Assembly (NCBI RefSeq): GCF_000217715.1
Contig: NC_015658.1
Location: 1-64,000 of the forward strand
DNA length: 64,000 bases
Origin: Halopiger xanaduensis SH-6
GTDB taxonomy: Archaea > Halobacteriota > Halobacteria > Halobacteriales > Natrialbaceae
Direction of reading: 5' to 3'
The notes under the pieces are model-generated. The model searched no databases. It saw only the letters and a program-made list of their open reading frames with translations, and was not told the origin of the DNA. Positions 7,707 to 16,934 of the stretch are shown in pieces. The position numbers and the translations under genes are program-made. Position 1 is the first letter of the stretch; every line of letters starts with the position of its first letter.

Positions 7707-9029
7707 ATGCTACTCTCCGGAACGGTTATCGCTGATTCGACGACGATCCTCGACGACGGTGCAGTCGTCGTCGACGGATCACAGATCGAAGCCGTCGGAC
7801 GACGCGACGACCTCCGCGACCGCTATCCGGATCGCGAGGAGCGAACGTACGATATACTCGCACCAGGGCTGGTCGGCGGCCACCTTCATTCCGTCCAGAG
7901 TCTCGGCCGCGGTATCGCCGACGACTCGGAACTACTCGAGTGGCTGTTCCAGTACGTCCTCCCGATGGAAGCGTCGCTCTCGTCTGAGGAGATGGAAATC
8001 GCGGCGAAACTGGGCTATCTCGAGATGATCGAGAGCGGGACGACGACGTGTATCGATCACCTCTCGGTCAATCACGCCGATCGTGCCTTCGAAGCGGCCG
8101 GCGAGATCGGGATTCGCGGCGTGCTCGGCAAGGTACTGATGGACCAGCGCTCGCCGACGGGGCTACTCGAGGATACCGACGAGGGGCTGGCCGAGAGCAA
8201 ACGGCTTATCGAGCAGTATCATGGGGCATTCGACGATCGTATTCGGTACGCAGTGACGCCACGATTCGCCGTTTCCTGCAGCGAGGCGTGTCTGCGCGGT
8301 GCTCGGGACCTCGCCGATTCCTACGAGGGTGTCCGCATTCACACCCACGCTAGCGAAAACCGCGATGAGATCGAAACTGTCGAGGAAGACACCGGGATGC
8401 GGAACATCCATTGGCTCGACGAGGTCGGACTTACTGGCGACGATGTCGTCCTCGCTCACTGCGTCTGGACATCCGAGAGCGAACGTGAACTACTCGCTGA
8501 GACGGGAACCCACGTTACGTACTGCCCGTCTTCGAACATGAAACTCGCAAGCGGGATCGCACCCATCACCGACTACCTCGAGCGCGGCATCAACGTCGCC
8601 ATCGGCAACGACGGTCCGCCGTGTAACAACACGCTCGATCCGTTCACCGAGATGCGACAGGGGAGCCTCCTGCAGAAGGTCGACGAACTGGATCCGGTCG
8701 CCGCGTCGGCCGAGACGCTATTCGAGATGGCAACGGTAAACGGCGCGAAAGCCGCTGGCTTCGACCGCCTCGGCGCGCTCCGAGAAGGGTGGCGTGCCGA
8801 CATCATCGGTCTGGACACCGATCTAACTCGGGCGACGCCGCTCCACGATCCGCTCTCGCATCTCGTCTTCGGCGCCCACGGGGACGACGTAGTCTTCACG
8901 ATGGTCGACGGTGAGATACTCCTTGAGGACGGCGAGGTCCTCACTGTTGATGCCGACGAGATTCGAACCCAGGCGTCGGAGATAGACCTCGCGCTCGAGG
9001 AGTACCGCGATCAGGTGACCGAAGCGTAG
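7707..9029 (+). CDS. Amidohydrolase, SAH/5'-methylthioadenosine-deaminase-like (TRZ/ATZ family)
   Basis: 440 residues from ATG 7707; an upstream GTG (7605) would add 34 residues unlike the family. Metal ligands of the deaminase-type TIM barrel are visible: GGHLHS (first His pair), HTHASEN, VLAHCVW and the Asp of GNDGPPCNN. The N- and C-terminal strands form the usual small beta-sandwich (ILDDGAVVVDG and FTMVDGEILLEDG). The product would deaminate a purine-like or triazine-like ring in the cytoplasm: S-adenosylhomocysteine, methylthioadenosine or guanine-type bases. The exact substrate cannot be told. It stands alone, with no transporter beside it. Confidence 0.85.
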   Translation: MLLSGTVIADSTTILDDGAVVVDGSQIEAVGRRDDLRDRYPDREERTYDILAPGLVGGHLHSVQSLGRGIADDSELLEWLFQYVLPMEASLSSEEMEIAAKLGYLEMIESGTTTCIDHLSVNHADRAFEAAGEIGIRGVLGKVLMDQRSPTGLLEDTDEGLAESKRLIEQYHGAFDDRIRYAVTPRFAVSCSEACLRGARDLADSYEGVRIHTHASENRDEIETVEEDTGMRNIHWLDEVGLTGDDVVLAHCVWTSESERELLAETGTHVTYCPSSNMKLASGIAPITDYLERGINVAIGNDGPPCNNTLDPFTEMRQGSLLQKVDELDPVAASAETLFEMATVNGAKAAGFDRLGALREGWRADIIGLDTDLTRATPLHDPLSHLVFGAHGDDVVFTMVDGEILLEDGEVLTVDADEIRTQASEIDLALEEYRDQVTEA

Positions 9030-9691
9030 TCCTCTGACAACGAATCGAACAGATTAGGATCTATCACAGCTCGCTGGTTACCATCGTCCTTTCGAATGTG
9101 CCGTCTCGTTTCAGGCCCCCTCTCGAACACAACCGACAGGCATCACGAGAATGTCAGATGAATGGCTAAATGTGGATATCCACTTTGGGTCACTTGTATC
9201 ATAATAAACACCATCTAAGACTTATGATGTAACGGAGTATTATAAATATAGAATAGTAGGTATATACTGTGTCGTTTGGTAAGTGAGTCGAAGTCAGCGA
9301 CGTAATTCTGGCACTGAATTTGAAATCGCCGCAGAATAATTCTACTTCGCTATTGAATCCAATTTCATATCGCTCCGGTGGCTTGTGCCGCCAGGGTACC
9401 TGTCTTCCAATCTAACTAGTACCTGACTAGAGTAAAAGTAAGAATAACGATAGATATATAGATCAATCCGAGGAACAACAAGTATTGAAGCTAGATATAG
9501 CAACTCGAAAACTATAGACGAGTACGATTCCGACTCGAGTAGAGCACGAGGATCGGTCTCAAGAGTCATTCCCGACAACGGAACCGTTATACCGTCGAAT
9601 TGGCAATGCTACGCAAACGAATGTGTGTACGAGGTCGCGTCGCTGGTTTCCGCACTGGAACGGATCGAAGCCGGTCGGTCGGTGATCAGGG
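9030..9691. other. Gene-free AT-rich spacer before the heme genes
   Basis: No convincing open frame. Bases 9165-9290 and 9420-9500 are AT-rich. The spacer should contain the promoter of the heme oxidase gene, but no single box stands out. Confidence 0.4.
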
Positions 9692-10963
9692 ATGAAAGTC
9701 GGAGTCATCGGGGCCGGTATGTCTGGCTTGACGGTCGTCCATGCACTTGCGGACCGAAACGTGGATGTTGCCGCGTTCGAAGCGAGGGACGAGCCAGGGG
9801 GGGTTATGCGGAGCCGCCACATCGACGGCCGGGTCGTTGAACTGGGACCTCAGCGGCTTCGACTCACCCCCGGTATCGAATCGCTGGTCGACGAACTCGG
9901 CCTCCGTGACCAGCTTCGCAAGGGTGATGACGATCAACCGCTGTACATCTACTACGACGGAAAGCTCCGCGTCGTTCCACTCTCGGTCCAAGAGGCACTC
10001 ACAACTGATCTGCTGAGTCCCTTAGGCAAACTTCGAATCCTCAAGGAACCGCTCACCGACTCGGCCCGTCCCGGCGAGACGGTTGATGAATTCCTCGTCC
10101 GAAAGTTCGGACGGCAGGCCGCCCGGCGCTACTTCGGCCCGCTGTACAGCGGGCTGTACGGGACGGATCCACAGGACATGCTGGTGGAGTACTCGCTCGC
10201 TCGGGCGATCGAGAACGCCGGTATTGACGGCAGTATCCTCCTGTGGATTATTCGACGCCTTTTCTCTGGACGGGAAACGCCGCCGATCTGTACATTCGAC
10301 GCCGGCCTCGGCGAACTCCCGACGCGACTATACGAGGAACACGCCGATTCGATCTCGCTCGAGACTCCCGTCACGGAGATCCGGGACCGCGACGACGGGT
10401 TTGAACTCGTGACGGACGACGGCAGCGAGATCGTCGACGACGTCGTCGTCACGACGCCTTCAGAGACGGCCGCAGACCTGCTCGAACCGGTGGATTCGGA
10501 GCTTTCGGAGACGCTGCGGCGGTTCAACTACAATCCTATCGGTGTCGTCTTCCTCGAGTCGGATTTCGATGGCGACGGTATCGGATCGCTGGTGCCAACG
10601 ACGGAGGACGTTCCGATCAGCGGCCTGACGTGGAACGCGAGCTTCCTCGATCGGGACGGCGTGTTCACCTGTTACGTCGACCCGGGCCGCTATCCCGAGA
10701 TGCCTGACAGCACCGACGAGGAGCTGGGATCGGTCGCGGCACAGGCGTTCGAGCGGATCACCGGCGCATCGGCAACGCCGATTCACGTCCACCGCTGGAA
10801 TCCGGGGATGCCCGCGTACGATCGGTCGTGGACCGTGATGGAGGATCTCGAGCCACCATCGGGGATCCACCTCTGTTCGAACTACGTCGGCCGGCCGGGA
10901 ATCCTGGGTCGTCTCCGAAACGGCAAACGACTCGCCGGCGAACTCGCCGACAAGGCCGACTAG
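9692..10963 (+). CDS. hemY: Protoporphyrinogen/coproporphyrinogen oxidase (HemY type)
   Basis: 423 residues. The Rossmann FAD motif is at the N-terminus (VGVIGAGMSGLTVVHAL), followed by EARDEPGG. The amine-oxidase-type substrate domain holds FLVRKFGRQAARRYFGPLYSGLYGTDP, a pattern characteristic of this family. The C-terminal FAD-contact segment is GIHLCSNYVGRPGILG. It removes six electrons from porphyrinogen using O2. It lies 116 bases ahead of hemH on the same strand. The sequence alone does not decide between protoporphyrinogen IX and coproporphyrinogen III as substrate. Confidence 0.9.
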   Translation: MKVGVIGAGMSGLTVVHALADRNVDVAAFEARDEPGGVMRSRHIDGRVVELGPQRLRLTPGIESLVDELGLRDQLRKGDDDQPLYIYYDGKLRVVPLSVQEALTTDLLSPLGKLRILKEPLTDSARPGETVDEFLVRKFGRQAARRYFGPLYSGLYGTDPQDMLVEYSLARAIENAGIDGSILLWIIRRLFSGRETPPICTFDAGLGELPTRLYEEHADSISLETPVTEIRDRDDGFELVTDDGSEIVDDVVVTTPSETAADLLEPVDSELSETLRRFNYNPIGVVFLESDFDGDGIGSLVPTTEDVPISGLTWNASFLDRDGVFTCYVDPGRYPEMPDSTDEELGSVAAQAFERITGASATPIHVHRWNPGMPAYDRSWTVMEDLEPPSGIHLCSNYVGRPGILGRLRNGKRLAGELADKAD

Positions 10964-11079
10964 AGCCGGGCTCGCTCAGCCGCCGTAACACACCGTAACG
11001 ACGCCGAATTCTGCCGGCAACACTGTCCTCTACTGCCAAATTCGAAGTATCTATACCGGTCGCGTCCTAACGATCGCCT

Positions 11080-12153
11080 ATGCAGACAGGGATAGTCCTG
11101 TTGAACTTCGGAGAACCGTCGACGCCGGATCGGGACGTGGTGCTCGACTACCTCACGCGGATCTTCTACGACAACGCTTCCCTCGAGGAGGCCGACTCCG
11201 AGGAGGCTGCGTGGGAACGCTCACGGGAATTGGCCCAGCGACGCTTGCCCGGTCTGATGGAAGAGTACGAGGAGATCGGCGGCTCGCCGCTGCAGGAGCA
11301 AGCGGACGCACAGGCCGAGGCCCTCGCGGCCGAACTCGCCGACCGCGGCCACGATGACGACGTCGAAGTCTACCGCGCAATGCAGTTCATGGAGCCGCTG
11401 ATCCCCGACGTCGCCGAAGAATTAGCCGACGACGGGGTCGACTCGGTCGTTGCCGTACCGATCTACCCGCTGTGTGGCCCCTCGACGACGGTTTCGTCGA
11501 TCAATTCGCTCGAGTCGGCGATCGACGAGATCGAGGGCTACGACCCGGATGTCGCCTCGCTCACCGGCTGGCACCGGTCGCCGGCCTACAACCGCATCAG
11601 GGCCGACTCGATCGCGGAGTTCGCCGACGACGAAGGGGTCGATCTGACCGATTCCGACACCGCGTTCGTCTTCTCCGCGCACGGCACGCCGACGAAGTAC
11701 CTCGAGGAGGGCAGCCGGTACGACCAGTACGTCGAGGAACACGCCGAGGCGCTCGCGCGGATGATCGGCATCGACGACTACGAGATCGGCTACCAGAACC
11801 ACGAGAACCGCGACATCTCCTGGACCGAACCGGAGACCGAGGAGGTCGTCGAGGAGATCGGGCGCAACGACGAGGCCGACCGCGTCGTCGTCGAACCGAT
11901 GAGCTTCATGCACGAGCAGTCCGAGACGCTCGTCGAACTCGACATCGACCTCCGCGAGGACGCCGAGGAGGTCGGCCTCGACCTCCACCGGGTGCCGGTT
12001 CCCCACGACGATCTGCGCTTCCCGGAACTGCTCTCCGATCTGGTCGAGCCGTTCCTGTCGGGCTTCGAGCCGTCGTACTACAACCTCCGGCAGTGCCAGT
12101 GTCGCGACGAGCCCGGGACGTACTGCATGAACGCCGGCCTCCAGCCGCAGTAA
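11080..12153 (+). CDS. hemH: Ferrochelatase
   Basis: 357 residues, a usual single-domain length. The N-terminus TGIVLLNFGEPSTPDRDV is the ferrochelatase opening. The active-site His lies in VFSAHGTP (about residue 203). The second signature, GYQNHENRDISWTEPETEEV, corresponds to the SFQS..G..W..P motif with its conserved Glu. The enzyme inserts Fe2+ into proto- or coproporphyrin. The extreme C-terminus carries a Cys cluster (QCQCRDEPGTYCMN) that could bind an Fe-S cluster, as some ferrochelatases do. It is convergent with hemE. Confidence 0.92.
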   Translation: MQTGIVLLNFGEPSTPDRDVVLDYLTRIFYDNASLEEADSEEAAWERSRELAQRRLPGLMEEYEEIGGSPLQEQADAQAEALAAELADRGHDDDVEVYRAMQFMEPLIPDVAEELADDGVDSVVAVPIYPLCGPSTTVSSINSLESAIDEIEGYDPDVASLTGWHRSPAYNRIRADSIAEFADDEGVDLTDSDTAFVFSAHGTPTKYLEEGSRYDQYVEEHAEALARMIGIDDYEIGYQNHENRDISWTEPETEEVVEEIGRNDEADRVVVEPMSFMHEQSETLVELDIDLREDAEEVGLDLHRVPVPHDDLRFPELLSDLVEPFLSGFEPSYYNLRQCQCRDEPGTYCMNAGLQPQ

Positions 12154-12216
12154 GCTGGAAGGCGTTTCGGCAACTCAGGATCCCGGTTTGAACTCGTATC
12201 TCGAGACGGACCCGCG

Positions 12217-13233
12217 TTACGCGTCGTCCGCGTTTTTCGCCGCCTCGAAGAACGCCTCGACGTTCTCGACCGGCGTGTTCCGATCGACGCCGTGGCCGAG
12301 GTTGAGAATGTGACCGCCGTCGCCGGCTTCGGCGATGACGTTCCGCGTGCGCTCTCGGACGGTGTCCGGCTCTCCGTACAGTAGCGCCGGATCGAGGTTC
12401 CCCTGGATTGCGACGCCCTCGTCCGCGAGTTCCTTGCGAGCCTCCCCGATATCGACCGTCCAGTCGAGTGCGACCACGTCGGCCCCGCTCTCGGCTAACA
12501 GCTCGAGGTTGCCGCTCACGTTCCGGACGAACACGATCGTCGGGACGTCGACGGCCTCGAGGATTTCCCGGTGAAGCGGCAGGAGAAACTCTCGGTAGTC
12601 CGACGGCGAGAGCAGCCCGGCGTAGGTGTCGAACAGCTGGATCGCATCCGCGCCGGACTCCTCTTGGTAGGTGACGTACTCCACGAGGACGTCGGTAAAC
12701 GCCCGGAGCAGTCGCTCGAATGCTTCGGGGTGTTCCGCGCGAAGCCGACGGATCTCCATGAACGATCGCGACGAGACGCCCTCGCAGACGTACGCGCCGA
12801 GCGTGAAGGGTCCACCCGCGAAGCCGAGCACCGCGGCCTGCTCGCCGAGTTCCGCCGTCAGGCGCTCGAGGAGGGCGCCGACGTAGTCGAGTTCCTCGCG
12901 GACGTCGCCGCGCTCGCGCTCGGTGTCGGCCGGCGATTCGACCGGATTCTCGACGACCGGGCCGACGCCAGACTCGAGGTGATAGGAGAATCCGAGCGGT
13001 TCGAGGACCGTGAGAATATCCGAGTACATGACGACGCCGTCGGGCCGAAATCGTTCCCAGGGCTGCAGCGAAATTTCGGCGGCGACCTCGGGCGTCGAAA
13101 TCGCCTCGAGAAACGAGTAGTCCTCCCGGAGCTCCCGGTACTCGGGGAGATACCGCCCTGCCTGGCGCATCATCCACACCGGCGGGCGGTCGGTTGGTTC
13201 GCCCCGGGCCGCGTCGATGAACAGTTGTTTCAT
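12217..13233 (-). CDS. hemE: Uroporphyrinogen III decarboxylase
   Basis: 338 residues. The signature RPPVWMMRQAGRYLPEYREL starts at about residue 17. The second family motif is GADAIQLFDTYAGLLSP, and GHGVDRNTPVENVEA is at the C-terminus. It removes four acetate carboxyls from uroporphyrinogen III to give coproporphyrinogen III, committing the pathway to the classical heme branch rather than siroheme. It ends 63 bases from the hemH stop, tail to tail. Confidence 0.94.
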   Translation of the reverse strand: MKQLFIDAARGEPTDRPPVWMMRQAGRYLPEYRELREDYSFLEAISTPEVAAEISLQPWERFRPDGVVMYSDILTVLEPLGFSYHLESGVGPVVENPVESPADTERERGDVREELDYVGALLERLTAELGEQAAVLGFAGGPFTLGAYVCEGVSSRSFMEIRRLRAEHPEAFERLLRAFTDVLVEYVTYQEESGADAIQLFDTYAGLLSPSDYREFLLPLHREILEAVDVPTIVFVRNVSGNLELLAESGADVVALDWTVDIGEARKELADEGVAIQGNLDPALLYGEPDTVRERTRNVIAEAGDGGHILNLGHGVDRNTPVENVEAFFEAAKNADDA

Positions 13234-13409
13234 AGTCCTCGGTTAGGAGGGAAGGTGCCTAATTGTTGTGAAACGCGGCGAAACCGTACGATCGATGGTT
13301 ACGAGCAGCGATACGCCGAGGATAACCGCCGTCGTCGATCCGAATCGATCGTACCGGGTGTCGACGGCTACGATGTTCGAGACAGGAACACGTACCGCAG
13401 TCGGTTCGC

Positions 13410-13602
13410 TCAAAATTCACAGTCGTTGTCGATCGTCTCGGCGACGGTGTGATCCGGACGAAGTTCATCGTAGCTTCCTTTGCGCCACCGAGTCGAGACG
13501 AACGCATCGTTCTCGTCCTCAATGCTGACGAGTAGACCTGTCTTGTAGCGTCTCAGTTCGGAGCACTGCCTTCCTCGCGCTCCGAAGCGTCGTGCCAGTC
13601 AT
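13410..13602 (-). pseudogene. Frameshifted small haloarchaeal protein
   Basis: The minus-strand frame ending TGA at 13410-13412 reads ELRRYKTGLLVSIEDEND, then AFVSTRWRKGSYDELRPDHT and VAETIDNDCEF. This is clearly protein-like with haloarchaeal codon use. The upstream part, DDWHDASEREEGSAP, is in another frame; the switch is near GCTCCGAACTG, as if one G were lost. The only nearby ATG (13602) is in a third frame. At least two small indels are therefore needed. The family looks like an uncharacterised haloarchaeal protein of about 70 residues. Confidence 0.6.
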
Positions 13603-14398
13603 CCTAAGCGGCGGTGCGGAAATCGCAGCACGAGTTCCGTCACTCGTCGATTTCGGGCGGTTCGTCTATTCAGTTGCACCGCTCTTTCACACAATCCTAT
13701 CCAGAACCAACGATATTTCGAGTTCCGATCGTTTCCGGTCGATCGGTTTGACCCGAGGATTAATAACCCCTATTTCCGTCTGAGTCGGTACGAGAAGCGG
13801 CTGTGGTCCCACGGTACTCCTCAGCGACCGTACGGGAACAGAGACACGTTCGACGCGCCTAGGGACCATCGGCGGAGCCAATTTGAAGAGTCTGCCAGAT
13901 CAGTTGTACGTATCTTGTCGTAGATCCGCAATCGCTGTGATTCCAAGCCATCAAGAGTCACTAACAATATATTTCACCATCACTGCGGCGGAACTGTTCC
14001 CTCATTCGTTCATTGACTGAATAATGTTACAAGCATACGACTGTAATAATCGAGCAACACCGACCGAGGGTCGTACTGTCATATAACAATAAATGGGTAC
14101 GTTGAACCACAACTCCGTTATTACTCATCGCCCAATATCATATGAAACACGCATACTAACTAATATAATTTCGATTATCAGTATCTAGCTTGTTTCTTCT
14201 GCGTCTTGTAACTAAGATCGTCTCAGCAGCGGATGCGGTGGCTTGGAGATTTCTATTGAACCGATCCAGTGCATTTCCCTTTGAAACGTGGTTCTGGTTC
14301 CGGTCGGCGAGCAATTCTTGATTTCGTTTACGTATTCATTTTATCCGCTCATACGGCAGTTTTCGGCTAACATAGACAGTTATTTCTTCGCACTATTC
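13603..14398. other. Gene-free region
   Basis: Short open frames here (for example 13687-13881 minus) have no protein-like pattern. AT-rich from about 13960 to 14200. Nothing supportable seen. Confidence 0.4.
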
Positions 14399-14521
14399 CT
14401 ACGCAAGTATTGACCGAGTATGTCTCCGAACATACTTGCAGATCTGTATCAATCCAATAATGAATGTGTAAATTACCATTCCCACGAGAAGCCCCCAGCC
14501 GATGAGTATTTTTCTGAGCAT
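14399..14521 (-). CDS. 40-residue single-helix membrane protein
   Basis: ATG at 14521, TAG at 14399-14401. The product begins MLRKILIGWGLLVGMVIYTF, continues IIGLIQICKY and ends VRRHTRSILA. One long hydrophobic helix (residues about 5-28) is framed by positive charges, with the C-terminal arginines predicting a cytoplasmic tail. Base composition is lower in GC than the main genes. No family recognised; it could be a peptide hormone-like or membrane stress protein, or a non-expressed frame. Confidence 0.4.
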   Translation of the reverse strand: MLRKILIGWGLLVGMVIYTFIIGLIQICKYVRRHTRSILA

Positions 14522-14660
14522 CGCAGGCTATTTTTAAGCTGGTGCAATATCCGTTATGGCTAACTCACGGTTTTCACTGCGGTAGGGCATACACTGAGGA
14601 GAGCAGCGGTGAAAACCAATATTTGTTACGAACCGATCGATAGAAAGAGGTAGTGAGAAT

Positions 14661-14700
14661 CCCAGGTATACTACCTGGCGGAGTCGCCATCCTCTGGGGG
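14661..14700 (+). repeat. Hairpin repeat element, copy A
   Basis: CCAGGTA-TAC-TACCTGG (14662-14678) is a perfect 7-bp stem with a 3-base loop. It overlaps a second stem, GGCG-GAGT-CGCC, and is followed by ATCCTCTGGGGG. Copy B at 14996 keeps the layout with different stem bases. Confidence 0.5.
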
Positions 14701-14995
14701 TAGACGTGGTGGTGTGCCAACTGAGGGATTTCTACCGTCCGTGGCGAGGTAACCGGTTTCGGCGTCATCGAATCTCTCAAGAGCAGCGACTCATTCAACC
14801 TCGCCGATCGGACGATTATCACGTATCGAAATAACTCTGTTGGAAGTGACCGTTCTTTCTCAGGAACGCGGACAGTAGTATCATTGTACGAAATTGGCAA
14901 TGGTGGACGGATCTCTCGAGTATACTAACCCACTCCAGAAGGCACCTCCCAGGCGGTGTTCGGGGAGTCGCAGTCGATTTGTTGGAGAAATGAAA

Positions 14996-15030
14996 TGCCG
15001 GTCGATGACCGGCGGGACCGCCATCCGGGG
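14996..15030 (+). repeat. Hairpin repeat element, copy B
   Basis: GCCGGTC-GAT-GACCGGC (14997-15013) is a 7-bp stem with a 3-base loop. It overlaps GGCG-GGAC-CGCC and is followed by ATCCGGGGG. The stem bases differ from copy A but still pair, while CGCCATCC and the G run are conserved. This fits a structured RNA or a transposon-end hairpin. Confidence 0.5.
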
Positions 15031-15297
15031 GAAGTGGATTGCGGTTTTAGAGACGTCCCTAGCGAGGGTGGGTCGTGCCGAACGCCACGGCAGGTTCCCG
15101 GCCTCGCCGATGTGGTATTCACTGTCTGTTGCAATAAATTCAGTTATTATCTCTCATACCAAAACGACTTATGGCTGTTGTGGGTATCGTGATCGTTAGG
15201 GAAGGCAGTATCGTTCGAAAAGCTCGTCGCTCGTCTCAGTATACGCGATCGATTCGTTCTCCTGTTTCTCTCGATGCTGTACTCGGAACGAACCGTA

Positions 15298-15651
15298 TCA
15301 CATATCGTTACTGCTGGGAACGCCTCGGAAAGTGACGTCGATCGCCCGAGGATGGATTCCGTCGATCGTATCGCATGTCGTGAGTGCAGCGACGATTTCG
15401 TCATGGACGGTGAGCGGATCCGTCGTGACTGCAGCGGCGAGGTCAGCGTCAAAGCGATACAATGCCGTCCAGTCAATCGTCAACTCTCCGCTCGTCGAGG
15501 TTTGCTCGAGATCAGCGTGAGTTGCGAGGAACGACTCGAGATCGCTAGTCATCTGTGTAGTTTCTGCGATGGACCGCATGGTAACGTGTGCAATTTCGGG
15601 TTGAGCTGGGATTCGGGTTTCTCTCGGTATCGCTGCGGACCAACGGTTCAT
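15298..15651 (-). pseudogene. MCM helicase N-terminal fragment
   Basis: Residues from the internal ATG MTSDLESFLATHADL onward match the start of archaeal MCM. TIDWTALYRFDADLAAAVTTDP corresponds to the conserved 'DW.DLYRFDPDLAD' segment, and IDVTFRGVP follows. The frame stops at 15298, long before the OB fold, zinc finger and AAA+ domains. In the same frame after the stop, FRVQHREKQENE looks like further decayed sequence. It is therefore a remnant of an extra, probably plasmid- or provirus-borne, MCM copy, not a working helicase. Confidence 0.55.
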
Positions 15652-16349
15652 GGGCAGTCGATTTCGATCCTTTCATCGTCCTGTTTTAACGGTCGTCTGC
15701 CGCTGATCGAGACAGTAGTTTCGAGGCAATCGTCTGTAGCCATCGCTTTTGTAATCTGGACTTCGGATCATCAAACTAGTAGTGAACCGGGAGATGCAAA
15801 TCGTTTTCTCTCGTTGGTCGGCTTGGTATCCGGATATGCAGGACTAGTTTCGAAAAAGATAGCGGCGAAGTGAACGCCGCCTCTACCTAGTGATGGGTAT
15901 GCAAGGGACTCGAACTCTGGGCCTGCTGACCACGATTTCCTCACTCCCAGCAGAAGCGTGTCGCGTGGACTCACGCCTAATTACGCTCTCAGCGATGCAA
16001 CTGTTCTTTTCGACTGAACTACACATCCGCTAGCGTCTCTCCACTCCAGATGGCTGTTGCCACTTCCAAAAACCGGCGACAACCTCTATTGTGTTGATCA
16101 AACGAGAATATCCTGTGATTTGATTCCGTTTTCGCATATCAGATACGGTGAGTGGACTGTTTGATACCTCCTGATGGAATCCGTGATGGGAACGTATCTT
16201 CGCTCAGACACCGTGCCAAAAGACGGACCGTCCTGAACCGGATCTCATCCAAATCACCCATTTGGTGTTACAGATGTACATATGTAAAATTCGAGTATAA
16301 CGGTCATTACAGCAACTCAATCACTGTCTCGAGTTCACTTTTAGATATA
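15652..16349. other. Gene-free region with a tRNA-T-arm-like trace
   Basis: No gene is supported. On the minus strand near 15905-15920, GAGTTCGAGTCCC looks like a tRNA T-loop, but its stems do not pair well and no cloverleaf surrounds it. It may be a decayed tRNA end or attachment site. Confidence 0.3.
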
Positions 16350-16907
16350 TTAGAATGCGATAATATATACAACGAGAATAAATATGGTAACTGCCTCGAG
16401 GAGTACTATACCCACCATCAGTGACACATCCACGGTGAGGTCCGGGACGACGTTGGAGAGGCGAACAGTTGATTGCGTCTCGAGGGGACTGGTATCCGTC
16501 TCTTCGGTAGTAGTTCGAGCGGTGTAAGAGAATTCTGCAGGTGACCGGCTATCGTGCGACCGGTCGCCGGGCTGCTTTTCGTTGCCGACCGATCTCTCTA
16601 TGTAAGATAACGTATCGATCACCGTATCGTATCGCTCGGCGCCACTGATCACGTCGTCGTCCTCGACGTATGTGATCACGTCGTTCTTGACGAGTTTCGG
16701 TATATGATTTTGTCGTAATGAGACGCGCACGCTGTTCCGAGAGACTTGGTCCTTGCCCTGACTCTTCTCCGCTTCGATAATATCTTCTACTACCGCGTTG
16801 AGCGGTATTTCGTCTTCAGTTCGCTCGTTGATTCTGCGTATGATTATCCGCCGTCGGTTATTAGCAAGTACCTCGATGAGCCAGTCGTCGGCGTACGTTG
16901 AAGCCAT
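16350..16907 (-). CDS. DUF7344-like HTH protein with C-terminal membrane anchor
   Basis: 185 residues from ATG 16907; the TTG at 16916 is less likely because the TATA-like box at 16921-16934 would put transcription start at the ATG. Residues about 5-80 form a winged-helix region of the haloarchaeal type (LIEVLANNRRRIIIRRI, SVRVSLRQNHIPKLVKNDVI, VTYVEDDD-like wing). A polar linker rich in Thr and Ser follows. A single helix (SLMVGIVLLEAVTIFILVVY) closes the protein. Proteins of this layout are thought to be membrane-tethered regulators; the target is unknown. Confidence 0.75.
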   Translation of the reverse strand: MASTYADDWLIEVLANNRRRIIIRRINERTEDEIPLNAVVEDIIEAEKSQGKDQVSRNSVRVSLRQNHIPKLVKNDVITYVEDDDVISGAERYDTVIDTLSYIERSVGNEKQPGDRSHDSRSPAEFSYTARTTTEETDTSPLETQSTVRLSNVVPDLTVDVSLMVGIVLLEAVTIFILVVYIIAF

Positions 16908-16920
16908 CCGTTCCAAACCT

Positions 16921-16934
16921 TATATTTTTATTTG
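16921..16934 (-). promoter_or_regulatory. TATA-like box for the HTH-membrane protein
   Basis: AAATAAAAATATAAGG-like sequence on the minus strand ends about 15 bases ahead of ATG 16907, implying a leaderless transcript. Confidence 0.5.

Larger units (their letters stand above)
14522..15297. other. Spacer holding two hairpin repeats
   Basis: Apart from the related hairpin elements at 14661-14700 and 14996-15030, no gene is supported. The open frames 14574-14900 (minus) and 14894-15199 (plus) change character partway through and overlap these hairpins, so they are not called. Confidence 0.4.

Noticed and set aside
12571-13452. Plus-strand frame opposite hemE
   Set aside because: Shadow of hemE; ORF exists only because of GC-rich codon bias.
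15895-15985. tRNA gene on the minus strand
   Set aside because: A T-loop-like GTTCGAGTC is present, but the T stem mispairs and no anticodon or acceptor stem can be drawn.
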